Shown: positions 41,878 to 50,348 of the stretch, piece after piece
How the letters are laid out: every line of letters starts with the position of its first letter
Position numbering within the stretch: position 1 is the stretch's first letter
Assembly (NCBI RefSeq): GCF_000024865.1
Contig: NC_013595.1
Span: 8,432,001-8,496,000, forward strand
Reading direction: 5' to 3'
Source of the DNA: Streptosporangium roseum DSM 43021
GTDB taxonomy: Bacteria > Actinomycetota > Actinomycetes > Streptosporangiales > Streptosporangiaceae
DNA length: 64,000 nt
Notes under the pieces: model-generated
Databases searched by the model: none
What the model was told of the DNA's origin: nothing
What the model saw: the letters and a program-made list of their open reading frames with translations, nothing else
Translations under genes and position numbers: made by a program

Positions 41878-43284
41878 GTGAACACCGACCGGGGAGGTCT
41901 GGCCGGATTCCGGCTGACCCACCGGACCTGGACCGACGAGCTGGGAACCTGGTCGTCGGCGGTCGCCGCCGACGGCCGGCCGGCGGGCGCGCTCAGCTTC
42001 GACCCACGGCTGATCGCCGATCCCGCGACACGTGAGCGCCTGGCCGGGGCCGTGATCGCCGACCGCGGGCTGGCCCAGGCCGGCGTGACCGGGCTGGTCC
42101 CGATCGCCGACCTGATCGCCGCGCAGGGCGAGGTCTGGCTGCTCACCGCGGAGCCGGTCAACCCGACCGTGGCCGACCTGCTGTCCGAGACGCCCGGCGT
42201 CCCCCGGCCCGACGCGGGCAGCGCGGCCGGCGTCCTGGTGGAGATCGCGCAGACGCTGCTGGCGGTGCACGCCGCCGGGCTCGCCCACGGGGCGCTGCAC
42301 CCCGGCACCGTCGTGATCGCCGCGGACGGTTCCGCCCGGCTCGTCGAACGCGGGCTGGCCGACGCGATACACGGCCGTCCCCCCGCGCCGGAACGTGACG
42401 TCGCGGCCTGGTCCTCGCTCTCCAGGGGCCTGGCCGCGAGCTGGGCCGCGTCCTCACCGGGGGCGGCCGGGCTGTTCGAACGGGCGGCGGCGACGGCCTC
42501 CACGCACGGGCTCGCCCCGGCCCGCGACGTCCTGATCACCGGGCGCGACCTGCTGCCGCCGGGGTTCGACACCCGGGACAGGCTGCTGGAGACCCTGCAC
42601 CTGTGGGCGGCACACGACGTGCGGGCCCGGGACGGGCGGCAGGCGTCGGCACCGCCGCCGGCACCGGCGTTGCCCGCTCCGGACGAGGGCGACATCGTCA
42701 CGCTGCTGCACGTGCCGAGGAGCGGCGAGAGCCGGACCGAGGACGTGGTCATGCGGTTCGGTCCCGGTGTGCCCGTGGAGACCACCGCCGCCCAGCTCTG
42801 GCGGGCAGGCCGGGACCAGCAGCAGACCGAGCCCCCCTCCGACAGGCTCCGGGTGCTGGGCGCCCCGGCCCGGCGGCGCCGTCGCCGTGCGGCCGTCTCC
42901 TCGGCGATCCTCGCGCTGATGGTGGTGGCCGCCCTGGTGGCCTGGCTGCTCCGCTCCTCGGCGGTCCCGCTGGCGGTGACGGGGCTGGACGTGGTCGCGC
43001 CGAAGAAGACACAGGGGTGCGGCGCGACCGTCAAGATCAAGGGCCTGCTCACCACCAACGGCTCGGCCGGAGAGATCCGCTACCAGTGGAAGCGGAGCGA
43101 CCGCAAGGACACCATCGAGCAGACCGACACCGTGGCGTCCGGGAAGACCTCGCACGAGGTGATCCTCCAGTGGTCGGTCAAGGGGGAGGGGAGCTTCAAG
43201 GGAACGGCGACTCTCCGGCTGCTCTCTCCGCTGCCTGAGGGCAAGAAGCTCCAGGACAAGGCGACTTTTAACTTTAAGTGTTGA
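41878..43284 (+). CDS. Membrane pseudokinase with extracellular beta domain
   Basis: A 468-aa protein. Residues ~60-230 keep the outline of a Hanks kinase C-lobe (LVEIAQTLLAVHAAGLAHGALHPGTVVI), but the catalytic HRD is HGA, the Asn is gone, and the DFG region reads LVERGLA. Lys/Gly-loop motifs are absent too, so it cannot phosphorylate. A membrane helix (SAILALMVVAALVAWLL) near 345 leads to a ~105-residue extracellular domain with an Ig-like strand pattern (GCGATVKIKGLL, YQWKRSD). MviN-like pseudokinases in actinobacteria act as scaffolds; a partner role for the two upstream kinases is inferred. GTG start, 20 bp after the kinase stop. Confidence 0.8.
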   Translation: MNTDRGGLAGFRLTHRTWTDELGTWSSAVAADGRPAGALSFDPRLIADPATRERLAGAVIADRGLAQAGVTGLVPIADLIAAQGEVWLLTAEPVNPTVADLLSETPGVPRPDAGSAAGVLVEIAQTLLAVHAAGLAHGALHPGTVVIAADGSARLVERGLADAIHGRPPAPERDVAAWSSLSRGLAASWAASSPGAAGLFERAAATASTHGLAPARDVLITGRDLLPPGFDTRDRLLETLHLWAAHDVRARDGRQASAPPPAPALPAPDEGDIVTLLHVPRSGESRTEDVVMRFGPGVPVETTAAQLWRAGRDQQQTEPPSDRLRVLGAPARRRRRRAAVSSAILALMVVAALVAWLLRSSAVPLAVTGLDVVAPKKTQGCGATVKIKGLLTTNGSAGEIRYQWKRSDRKDTIEQTDTVASGKTSHEVILQWSVKGEGSFKGTATLRLLSPLPEGKKLQDKATFNFKC

Positions 43285-43342
43285 TATATCGCCATCAAGG
43301 TCCACAATGCACGGCAAACCGGTTCTTACTACTCTGGCGGCC

Positions 43343-44602
43343 ATGACCACGCAGACCCCCTCCGGCTGGTATCCCGACCCCTACGGTTCGCCACAGTTGC
43401 GATGGTGGGACGGCAACCAGTGGACTGACGCCACCCACCCGGCGGACGCCCCCGCCGGACAGGGCACGCACCAGACGCCGCAGACCGGGCCGTCACCCCA
43501 GCAGGCCGGGCCGCCGTCCGGGGGGACGGGTCCGTGGAACCAGCCTTCCGGGCAGACGGGTCCGTCATCCCAGCCGTCCGGGTCCACAGGTCCGTGGAAC
43601 CAGCCGTCCGGGCCGCCGTCCGGGGGGACGGGTCCGTGGAACCAGCCTTCCGGGCAGACGGGTCCGTCATCCCAGCCGTCCGGGTCCACAGGTCCGTGGA
43701 ACCAGCCTTCCGTCCAGCACCAAGGGCCGGGGGCGGCCCAGGTGGAGCAGCCGCAGTGGGGTTCCGTTCCCCCGCACGGGACCACGATGCAGATGCCCGC
43801 GGGCGGGTACGGCCTGCCGGCCGGGGCGCCTCCGCGCAGGAGCAGCCCCTGGCCCTGGATCCTGGGCGGCGGCGCAGTGGTGATCGCGATCATCGGGGTC
43901 GTGGTCGCCGCGATGTTCCTGTTCGATCCCCGGGGCCGGCTGGTCGCCGGCGACCCCACCCCCGCCCCGGAGGCGACGACGCAGGAACCGACCTCCCAGC
44001 CGACGCCCGATCCGCCGGCTTCGCCGTCCCCCGAGCAGCCGGACCGCGCCACCGGCCTGCCGCAGCCGGAGGGCGGGCGTCTCAAGGACCCCGTGACCGG
44101 CCTGTCCTACGAATTCCCGGGGGCCCCGTGGAGGGTGCCCGAGAGCGTCGGCGGCGGTCCGCTCGAGTTCATGTGGACCAGCGCGGCCCTGGCGACCTCC
44201 CAGGAGAACTACGACGGCCAGGGCAACAACTGGAGCGGCAACGTCTTCGTCGGCGAGCTGCCCGACAAGTTCGGCTACGACGGGATCCCGAGCATGCGGG
44301 CGACCGCCGCGACACTGCTGCACGCCACCGAGGAGTCCTTCTACAGTCCCACCCACGGGCGGAAGATCGTGCAGGACAAGGCCATCAAGGTGGACGGCAA
44401 GGACGCGTGGCTGTTGATGTTCGACCTGGACTTCTCCAAGGAGTCCAAGGCCAACGGCTGGAAGTGGAAGAAGGAGCGGGGCGCCTTCGTGATCGTGGAC
44501 CGGGGGGCGGGCGCGCGCCCGGGGCTGGTGTACGTGTCCGTGCCCGACAACCTGGACGTCTCAGTGGTCGACCGAGTGCTCGACTCGCTCAAGCTCTCCT
44601 GA
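43343..44602 (+). CDS. DUF2510 membrane protein with Pro/Gly/Gln repeats
   Basis: A 419-aa protein. A DUF2510 module at residues 6-38 (SGWYPDPYGSPQLRWWDGNQWT) precedes ~100 residues of Gly/Pro/Trp/Asn/Gln repeats, a membrane helix (WILGGGAVVIAIIGVVVAAMFLF) near 173-195, a Pro/Thr stalk and an extracellular ~160-aa domain. That domain begins at about LKDPVTGLSYEFPG and has no recognised enzyme motif. DUF2510 marks membrane proteins of unknown role in actinobacteria. ATG 43343 chosen because the module begins there; ATG 43307 would add 12 residues. It closes the kinase array. Confidence 0.82.
   Translation: MTTQTPSGWYPDPYGSPQLRWWDGNQWTDATHPADAPAGQGTHQTPQTGPSPQQAGPPSGGTGPWNQPSGQTGPSSQPSGSTGPWNQPSGPPSGGTGPWNQPSGQTGPSSQPSGSTGPWNQPSVQHQGPGAAQVEQPQWGSVPPHGTTMQMPAGGYGLPAGAPPRRSSPWPWILGGGAVVIAIIGVVVAAMFLFDPRGRLVAGDPTPAPEATTQEPTSQPTPDPPASPSPEQPDRATGLPQPEGGRLKDPVTGLSYEFPGAPWRVPESVGGGPLEFMWTSAALATSQENYDGQGNNWSGNVFVGELPDKFGYDGIPSMRATAATLLHATEESFYSPTHGRKIVQDKAIKVDGKDAWLLMFDLDFSKESKANGWKWKKERGAFVIVDRGAGARPGLVYVSVPDNLDVSVVDRVLDSLKLS
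43508..43711 (+). repeat. Two perfect tandem copies of a 102-bp unit in coding sequence
   Basis: The segment starting around 43508 repeats at an offset of 102 nt (34 codons), so GPPSGGTGPWNQPS, GQTGPSSQPS and GSTGPWNQPS occur twice in order. The copies are identical at the nucleotide level, which implies a recent duplication. Confidence 0.92.
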
Positions 44603-44624
44603 AGGGAGTACTACCCTGAAGGCT

Positions 44625-45227
44625 ATGAGTGACCTGCTGGTCTGGATCGACTGTGAGATGACCGGGCTCGACCTCGGCCGGGACGCGCTTGTCGAGGTGG
44701 CCTGCGTGGTCACCGACGGCGAGCTGAACCAGCTTGACGAGGGTGTGGACGTGGTCATCAAGCCTCCGCCCGAGGCGCTGGAGCAGATGTCGGAGGTGGT
44801 CCGGGAGATGCACACCGCCTCCGGCCTGCTGGAGGTGCTGGGCGGCGGTGTCACGTTGGCCGAGGCCGAGGCACTGGTGCTCGAATACATCAAGGGCCAC
44901 ATCCCGGAGCCGAAGAAGGCGCCGCTGTGCGGCAACTCCATCTCCACCGACCGCTCGTTCATCGCGCGCGACATGCCGGCCGTGGACATGTTCCTGCACT
45001 ACCGCATGATCGACGTGTCCTCGGTGAAGGAGCTCGCCCGCCGGTGGTATCCACGGGTCTACTTCGCCTCGCCCGAGAAGCAGGGCGGTCATCGGGCTCT
45101 GGCCGACATCACCGAGAGCATCCGTGAGCTGCGCTACTACCGCGCGGCGGTCTTCGTGGCCCAGCCCGGCCCGGATTCCGCCACCGCCCGGAAGCTGGCC
45201 GAGGGAGTGTCCACCCGCGCCACCTGA
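44625..45227 (+). CDS. orn: Oligoribonuclease
   Basis: DEDDh 3'-5' exonuclease (200 aa) that degrades 2-5-nt RNA fragments and linear di-nucleotides such as pGpG to mononucleotides. Exo I WIDCEMTGLD (residues 7-16) carries the Asp/Glu pair, Exo II GNSISTDRSFIARDMP holds the middle Asp, and Exo III HRALADI the His and Asp. Length and motifs match actinobacterial Orn closely. ATG start after GAAGGGAG. It is an essential-type housekeeping gene in a conserved block with the tRNA-His that follows. Confidence 0.97.
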   Translation: MSDLLVWIDCEMTGLDLGRDALVEVACVVTDGELNQLDEGVDVVIKPPPEALEQMSEVVREMHTASGLLEVLGGGVTLAEAEALVLEYIKGHIPEPKKAPLCGNSISTDRSFIARDMPAVDMFLHYRMIDVSSVKELARRWYPRVYFASPEKQGGHRALADITESIRELRYYRAAVFVAQPGPDSATARKLAEGVSTRAT

Positions 45228-45270
45228 TCCGCCGCCGGAAACCTGGTGCGAAACGACTCCCAGAAACCGC

Positions 45271-45276
45271 TACACT
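45271..45276 (+). promoter_or_regulatory. Candidate -10 element of tRNA-His promoter
   Basis: TACACT lies about 27 bp upstream of the tRNA 5' end, a suitable distance for a vegetative -10 hexamer. A clear -35 is not visible. Confidence 0.35.
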
Positions 45277-45302
45277 TTTCATGTGCTGCTGCGGCAGACA
45301 TG

Positions 45303-45378
45303 GTGGGCGTAGCTCAGTTGGCAGAGCGCTAGGTTGTGGTCCTAGATGCCGGGGGTTCAAGTCCCCTCGCTCACCCCA
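45303..45378 (+). tRNA. tRNA-His (GUG anticodon)
   Basis: Acceptor arm GTGGGCG (45303-45309) pairs with CGCTCAC (45368-45374). The D-arm, an anticodon loop with GTG, the variable loop and the T-arm GGGTTCAAGTCCC fold normally. Discriminator base 73 is C, the position that pairs with the extra G-1 (45302) unique to tRNA-His, and CCA is encoded (45376-45378). Confidence 0.96.
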
Positions 45379-45380
45379 GA

Positions 45381-45418
45381 AGAACGGCCGGTCCTGCGGG
45401 ACCGGCCGTTCTGTTTTT
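45381..45418 (+). terminator. Rho-independent terminator after tRNA-His
   Basis: A 14-bp perfect stem (AGAACGGCCGGTCC with its complement, 45381-45394 and 45399-45412), a 4-nt loop and a GTTTTT tail. Confidence 0.93.
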
Positions 45419-45534
45419 CCTCACTTTCGACTTACCCACCAAAAATGGATATTGCGGGTTATGCTCGCTGCTATCGCTACGCCGTAAGACCGGGGGTTTC
45501 GGCGACCTGACCGTGTTGCTGCCGCGGAGGCCGT

Positions 45535-45789
45535 ATGAGAGTCGACGATGCCCCGTTCGACGCACAGCCCAGAGTCGAGACGGGCCTGAGCAGGCGCGAG
45601 ACCGAGGTCATGGAGCTGATCGCCACGGGTCGCTCCAACGGGCAGATAGCCCAGCACCTTTTTCTCAGCGAGAAGACCGTGAAGAACCACGTGAACCGGA
45701 TCTACGCCAAGCTCGGCGTGGACTCACGGGTGACCGCGATCGGCCTCTGGCTGGAACGGGCCACCCGTGAGGATCCTCCGCGCCTGTGA
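45535..45789 (+). CDS. Small LuxR-type DNA-binding protein
   Basis: An 84-aa protein that is almost only a LuxR/NarL helix-turn-helix (residues 17-75). LSRRETEVMELIATGRSN, AQHLFLSEKTVKNHVNRIY and AKLGVDSR are the three conserved segments. There is no receiver or ligand domain, like the WhiB-era single-domain regulators and GerE-type proteins of actinomycetes. It may bind DNA constitutively or pair with a sensor in trans. The ATG has GCGGAGG upstream. It is convergent with the lysine transaminase gene, 16 bp apart. Confidence 0.9.
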   Translation: MRVDDAPFDAQPRVETGLSRRETEVMELIATGRSNGQIAQHLFLSEKTVKNHVNRIYAKLGVDSRVTAIGLWLERATREDPPRL

Positions 45790-45805
45790 GGCGGGAGAGA
45801 CGCCT

Positions 45806-47107
45806 CTAGGCCGACAGCCGCAGGTCCCGGGAGGCCGCCAGCGCCCGCCCGATGGCGGCCGCGCCCTCCTCCAGTTCCTCCGGAGTGACCGACAGGGCCG
45901 GGCGGAGCCGTACCGACCGCTCACCGCAGGGCAGGACGAGCACGCCCTCGTCGCACCTGAGCCCGGACACCATGCGGTCGCGCTCGGCCGGATCCGGCAG
46001 GTCGAAGGCGCACATGAGGCCGCGGCCCCGGACGTTCTCCACCGCTTCCGGGAACTGGGCCTGGATCTTCAGCAGCATGGTGAGGAGTCCGTGGCCGAGC
46101 TCCCCGGCGCGCGGGATCAGGCCGTCGCGTTCCACGATCTCCAGCATCCGGCGGGAGCGGACCATGTCGACCAGACCGCCGCCCCAGGTGGAGTTGATCC
46201 GGCCGCTGACCTGGAAGACGTTGTCCGGCACCAGGTCGACCCTGCGGCCCGCCATGACCCCGCCGACCTGGACCTTCTTGGCGAATGCCACCAGGTCGGG
46301 ACGGAGGCCGAGCTGCTGGTGCGCCCATGGGGTGCCCGTGATCCCGGCGCCGGTCTGGACCTCGTCCATGACGAGCAGCGCGTCGTGCTCGTGGCAGAGC
46401 GCCTCCATGGCCTGCAGGAACTCGGCCCGCATGTGGTTGTCGCCGCCCTCGCCCTGGATGGGCTCGGCGATGAAGCAGGCGATGTCGTGCGGGTGGCGCT
46501 CGAAGGCCGCCCGCGCCTGGGCCAGTGCCCGTTCCTCGGCCGCCTCGACGTCGCCGAGATGAATGGCGGGCACCTCGATCCGGGGCCAGCCGAACGTCGG
46601 GTAGCGATCGGTCTTGACCGGGTCGGTGTTGGTCAGCGAGAGGGTGTAGCCGCTGCGGCCATGGAAGGCGCGGGTGAGGTGGAGCACTTTGGTGCCGAGC
46701 TCCGGGGAACGGCCGTTGATCTCGTTGTGCCGGCTCTTCCAGTCGAACGCGCACTTCAGGGCGTTCTCGACGGCGAGCGCGCCGCCCTCCACGAAGAACA
46801 GGTGCGGCAGTTCGGGGTCACCGAGGACCCGGTTGAACGTCTCGATGAAGTCGGCGAGGTGGCTGGTGTAGAGGTCGGAGTTGGCGGGCTTGTTCGCGGC
46901 GATCCGGCCGAGCAGGGCGAGGAAGTCCGGGTCGTCGTCGAACGGGTTCACACCCAGTGGCGCCGAGGCGAAGAAGGTGTAGAAGTCCAGGTAGCTCCGG
47001 CCGGTGCGGGCGTCGACGAGCCGGGAACCCCGGCTCCGTTCGAGGTCCAGCTCCAGCCGGTAGCCGTCGACGAGCAGATGGCGAGCGAGACGGCCGTGCA
47101 CGTCCAT
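45806..47107 (-). CDS. lat: L-lysine 6-transaminase
   Basis: A 433-aa class-III aminotransferase that moves the epsilon-amino group of lysine to 2-oxoglutarate, giving piperideine-6-carboxylate, the entry to 2-aminoadipate and, in beta-lactam producers, cephamycin. FYTFFASAPLGVN, GGALAVENALKCAFDW, MDEVQTGAGITG and the PLP lysine in AFAKKVQVGG are all Lat-specific. Length matches the mycobacterial and Streptomyces enzymes. No beta-lactam genes are nearby, so a general lysine catabolic or stress role is likely. ATG at 47107. The 144-bp gap upstream carries a CCATATGG palindrome near 47157-47164. Confidence 0.92.
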   Translation of the reverse strand: MDVHGRLARHLLVDGYRLELDLERSRGSRLVDARTGRSYLDFYTFFASAPLGVNPFDDDPDFLALLGRIAANKPANSDLYTSHLADFIETFNRVLGDPELPHLFFVEGGALAVENALKCAFDWKSRHNEINGRSPELGTKVLHLTRAFHGRSGYTLSLTNTDPVKTDRYPTFGWPRIEVPAIHLGDVEAAEERALAQARAAFERHPHDIACFIAEPIQGEGGDNHMRAEFLQAMEALCHEHDALLVMDEVQTGAGITGTPWAHQQLGLRPDLVAFAKKVQVGGVMAGRRVDLVPDNVFQVSGRINSTWGGGLVDMVRSRRMLEIVERDGLIPRAGELGHGLLTMLLKIQAQFPEAVENVRGRGLMCAFDLPDPAERDRMVSGLRCDEGVLVLPCGERSVRLRPALSVTPEELEEGAAAIGRALAASRDLRLSA

Positions 47108-47251
47108 GTCCCCTCCACAGTGAGTCGGACAGATGATTCCCCGTCAACGAGGCATCCATATGGAGACATTACGTATACAGACCGATTTTTGTGAAGATTC
47201 TCCGGTGGCTACGTGATGCTTCCCGATGGTCGCGTGATGGATCTGCGCTGG

Positions 47252-47809
47252 TCACGCGACACGCGGGCTGGTCCCCGGCCCCGGCCGGTGGGCGCCGAGT
47301 GCCTTGACCTTGAAGGCCAGCCCCAGCAGCGCGATGCCGTACACGATGGCCATGGTGCCGATGAGCCAGACGACGGCCAGCGCACCCGAGCTGGGCCAGA
47401 CGAACAGCAGGATGCCGAACAGCACCGACAGCACGCCGCTGACGATGAACATCCACTCCCCCTCCATGGCCTTGCGCAGCCGGATCGCCGCCACGATCTC
47501 GGCGATGCCGGTGACGACCGCCCAGCCCGCGATGAGGAACAGCAGGGCGAGCGCGGTTATATTCGGCCAGACGAAGGCCAGGATTCCGGCCAGGATGCTG
47601 ATGACGCCGTAGACGATCATCCACAGCCGGGAGCCGCCGCGCCCCGTGCTGAACAGCGCGAACACCCCGTTGACGACGGCATAGGCGCCGAAGACGATGA
47701 CCAGCGCGTAGATTGTTATCCCCGGCCAGACGATCGCCAGCAGGCCGAACAGGATCGCGCACAGCCCACGGATCAGATACACCCACCAGGTCCGAGACAG
47801 CTCTTCCAT
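47252..47809 (-). CDS. HdeD family (DUF308) membrane protein
   Basis: A 185-aa membrane protein with six hydrophobic segments in three similar pairs (LCAILFGLLAIVWPG, VISILAGILAFVWPN, VLSVLFGILLFVWPS). This triple repeat, each with a WP turn, defines HdeD/DUF308. HdeD gives acid resistance in enterics; here the role is only inferred as envelope stress. The ATG at 47809 has GAGGAGGG upstream; the frame opens 54 bp earlier without family similarity. It has no clear operon partner: lat lies 144 bp downstream on the same strand. Confidence 0.9.
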   Translation of the reverse strand: MEELSRTWWVYLIRGLCAILFGLLAIVWPGITIYALVIVFGAYAVVNGVFALFSTGRGGSRLWMIVYGVISILAGILAFVWPNITALALLFLIAGWAVVTGIAEIVAAIRLRKAMEGEWMFIVSGVLSVLFGILLFVWPSSGALAVVWLIGTMAIVYGIALLGLAFKVKALGAHRPGPGTSPRVA

Positions 47810-47923
47810 GTGCCCTCCTCGTGTGATCGGTTCCTTTCCAGAAGATCGCCAACACGAGACCACAAATCGGTCAAATCAGGGCTATCGTGCGTCCAGGCCC
47901 CACAATCGCCAGGAGGAGTGCCC

Positions 47924-49123
47924 GTGTCCCTTCGCGAATCCGCCGCCGACATGCGGGACGAGCTGACCCGTCTCCGCCACGCCCTGCACCGGCAGCCCGA
48001 GCTCGGCCTCGATCTGCCACGGACCCAGGAGAAGGTGCTGGCGGCGCTGGCGGGCCTTCCCCTGGAGATACGGCTCGGCGAGCGGCTGAGCTCGGTCACG
48101 GCCGTACTGAGAGGCGCCCAGCCGGGCCCGACCGTGCTGCTCCGCGGTGACATGGACGCCCTGCCGGTCTCCGAGCACAGCGGCGCGGAGGTCACCTCGC
48201 AGGTGGAGGGCCGGATGCACGCGTGCGGCCACGACCTGCACACCACCATGCTGGCCGGGGCGGCACACCTGCTGGCGGCCAGACGGGACCAGCTCGTCGG
48301 GAACGTGATCTTCATGTTCCAGCCGGGCGAGGAGGGGCAGGGCGGCGCGAAGATCATGATCGACGAGGGGGTGCTGGACGCGGCGGGCGAGCGCCCGGTC
48401 GCGGCCTACGCCCTGCACGTGATCAGCGCGGTGCTCCCCCGGGGGGTGTTCATCACCAAAGGCGGCCCGATGATGGCCGCCGCCGACAAGCTCGTCGTGA
48501 CCGTGCGCGGCGCCGGCGGCCACGGCTCGGCGCCGCACCGGGCCAAGGACCCGATCCCCGTCGCGTGCGAGATGGTCACCGCGCTGCAGACCATGGTGAC
48601 GCGGGGGTTCGACGTGTTCGACCCGGTGGTCGTCACCGTCGGCAGCTTCCACGCCGGCACCGCCGACAACGTGATCCCGGAGGAGGCCCGGTTCGAGGCG
48701 ACGATCCGGTCGTTCTCCAAGTCCTCCCACACGCGGATCCAGGAGCGGGCGGTGACCCTGGTCAAGGGCATCGCGGCCGCCTACGGGCTGGACGTGGAGG
48801 CCGACTACCAGGTCAACTACCCGGTGACGGTCAACAACGGCACCGAGGCCGAGTTCGTCGGCGCGACCGTCCGCGAGGTGTACGGCGAGCAGCGGTTCAT
48901 CAAGGCCCCCCAGCCGTTCACCGGCTCGGAGGACTTCTCGTTCGTCTCCGACCAGGTGCCGTCGGCGTTCGTGGCGCTCGGCGCGTGCCCGCCGGACGCC
49001 GACCCGGGCAAGGCCGCCTACAACCACGCCCCCGGGGCGCGGTTCGACGACGCCGTGCTGCCCGACGGCGCCGCGCTCTACGCGGAGCTGGCGGTACGCC
49101 GTCTCGGCCTCGCCCCGAACTGA
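47924..49123 (+). CDS. M20 family amidohydrolase/metallopeptidase
   Basis: A 399-aa di-metal hydrolase of the M20D type (HipO, N-acyl-amino-acid amidohydrolase). Metal ligands are seen in LLRGDMDALP, GRMHACGHDLHTTML (Cys/His, HDxH) and QPGEEGQGG, with the catalytic Glu. The dimerisation domain follows GPMMAAADK, and PFTGSEDFSF gives the last metal ligand. It hydrolyses N-acyl or N-carbamoyl amino acids in the cytosol. The GTG at 47924 is 7 bp from AGGAGGA; a GTG six bases upstream is too close. Confidence 0.92.
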   Translation: MSLRESAADMRDELTRLRHALHRQPELGLDLPRTQEKVLAALAGLPLEIRLGERLSSVTAVLRGAQPGPTVLLRGDMDALPVSEHSGAEVTSQVEGRMHACGHDLHTTMLAGAAHLLAARRDQLVGNVIFMFQPGEEGQGGAKIMIDEGVLDAAGERPVAAYALHVISAVLPRGVFITKGGPMMAAADKLVVTVRGAGGHGSAPHRAKDPIPVACEMVTALQTMVTRGFDVFDPVVVTVGSFHAGTADNVIPEEARFEATIRSFSKSSHTRIQERAVTLVKGIAAAYGLDVEADYQVNYPVTVNNGTEAEFVGATVREVYGEQRFIKAPQPFTGSEDFSFVSDQVPSAFVALGACPPDADPGKAAYNHAPGARFDDAVLPDGAALYAELAVRRLGLAPN

Positions 49124-49142
49124 CCCGGCCCGGCCTCGGCCC

Positions 49143-49275
49143 GAGGCCCACCCCGGACTGACCCGGCCCGGAGGCCCGCCCCGAGCTGATCCGGCCCGAC
49201 CCAACCCCGAGGCCCGCCCCGAGCTGATCCGGCCCGGCCCAACCCCGAGGCCCGTCCCGGGCTGACCCCGGCCCG
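49143..49275. repeat. Four degenerate tandem copies of a 38-bp GC-rich unit
   Basis: Copies of GAGGCCCGCCCCGAGCTGAT followed by CCGGCCC start at 49143, 49171, 49209 and 49247. The last three are 38 bp apart; the first is 28 bp away and more degenerate. It fills the convergent gap between the M20 and PPOX genes, a likely transcription-end region. It has no CRISPR character, since the copies are contiguous. Confidence 0.85.
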
Positions 49276-49281
49276 GGGCGC

Positions 49282-49662
49282 TCAGCCCGCCGGGGCGATC
49301 CGGATGGCCACGGTGCCGTCCCTGCCCCGGCGGAGCCTGCTGCCGAGTATGAGCGCCCTGGCGGTCAGGCCGTACTTCTTCACGATCAGGCGGCGGACCC
49401 GCTCGGTCTCCCCGGCGGACAGCTCCCGCGCGCGGCCCTCGACCTGCTCGCCGCGCGTGTTCCCCCGCATGTCACAGGCCGCCACGACGACCCCGGGGTT
49501 GCCGCGGATCCGCTTCACCTTGCCCGACTCCGCCTGGGTCCAGACCACCAGGGCATCGCCGTCGGCCGCCGCCCACACCGGCGTCGGGACCGCCGTCCCG
49601 TTCTTCCTGAACGTCGTCAGGCAGACGTACTGCTCGGCGCTCAGATCCTCGATCGTCGTCAT
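49282..49662 (-). CDS. F420-dependent PPOX class oxidoreductase
   Basis: A 126-aa split-barrel protein. TIEDLSAEQYVCLTTFRKNGTAVPTPVWAAAD covers the first strands (cut here by the family's TFRxxG and TPVW turns), VKRIRGNPGVVVAACD follows, and ARELSAGETERVRRLIVKKYG closes it. This pattern marks the Rv1155/Rv2074-like F420-dependent group typical of actinobacteria, which reduce biliverdin or other enoate-like substrates. ATG at 49662; a GTG three codons upstream is possible. It lies 10 bp from the TrhA gene on the same strand, probably cotranscribed. Confidence 0.88.
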   Translation of the reverse strand: MTTIEDLSAEQYVCLTTFRKNGTAVPTPVWAAADGDALVVWTQAESGKVKRIRGNPGVVVAACDMRGNTRGEQVEGRARELSAGETERVRRLIVKKYGLTARALILGSRLRRGRDGTVAIRIAPAG

Positions 49663-49672
49663 GCCCGGCACA

Positions 49673-50347
49673 TTACGCCGCCGCGTAGACCACCAGCGAC
49701 ACCGCTACGTACTGGACCAGGTAGGCGGCGACGGTGAAGGCGTGGAAGACCTCGTGGAAGCCGAACCAGCGGGGTGAGGGATCGGGGCGGCGCAGGCCGT
49801 AGACGACCCCGCCCGCCGTGTAGAGCAGCCCGCCCACGAAGACCAGGGCCACCGCGGCCGCCCCCGCGCCCTCCAGCAGCTGGGGCAGCACGAAGACGGC
49901 CGTCCAGCCGAGGCCGATGTAGAGGGCGGTGGACAGCCAGCGGGGAGCGCCGGTCCACAGCACCCGGAACAGCACCCCGGCGACCGCGCCGGTCCAGATC
50001 ACGCCGAGCACCACCGCTCTGGCCGGCCCGTCCAGGGCGAGCATCGCGAACGGCGTGTAGGTCCCCGCGATGATCAGGTAGATGTTGGCGTGGTCGAGAC
50101 GGCGCAACACCTCTTCCAGGCGCGGCGAGAGCGTGCCCCGATGGTAGGTGGCCGAGATGCCGAACAGGAGGCCGGAGGTGATCGCGTAGATCGCGGCGGC
50201 GAGCCGCGCCTGCAGCGTAGGCCCCAGGGCCACGAGGACGAATCCGGCGATGAGTGCGACAGGCAGGGCTCCGGCGTGCAGCCAGCCCCGGAGGCGAGGC
50301 TTGATCGACTCCGGGAGCGTGAACCTCTCGGCAGCGGTCGTGGTCAT
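49673..50347 (-). CDS. trhA: Hemolysin III / TrhA family membrane protein
   Basis: A 224-aa seven-helix protein of the PAQR/hemolysin III family. Conserved residues are ATYHRG and RRLDHANIYLIIAGTYTPF (helices 2-3) and the C-terminal FHEVFHAFT, which together form the zinc-like His/Asp site of adiponectin-receptor relatives. It is thought to act as a membrane hydrolase or regulator of lipid composition. The start codon sits 1 bp from a 35-bp near-palindrome, a strong regulatory signal. The gene precedes the F420 PPOX gene. Confidence 0.92.
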   Translation of the reverse strand: MTTTAAERFTLPESIKPRLRGWLHAGALPVALIAGFVLVALGPTLQARLAAAIYAITSGLLFGISATYHRGTLSPRLEEVLRRLDHANIYLIIAGTYTPFAMLALDGPARAVVLGVIWTGAVAGVLFRVLWTGAPRWLSTALYIGLGWTAVFVLPQLLEGAGAAAVALVFVGGLLYTAGGVVYGLRRPDPSPRWFGFHEVFHAFTVAAYLVQYVAVSLVVYAAA

Positions 50348-50348
50348 G

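Noticed and set aside
45806..47107. lat as part of a cephamycin-type cluster
   Set aside because: No ACV synthetase, isopenicillin N synthase or related gene in the window; Lat also occurs in non-producers.
49143..49275. Possible CRISPR array
   Set aside because: Copies are contiguous and degenerate with no unique spacers; no Cas genes nearby.
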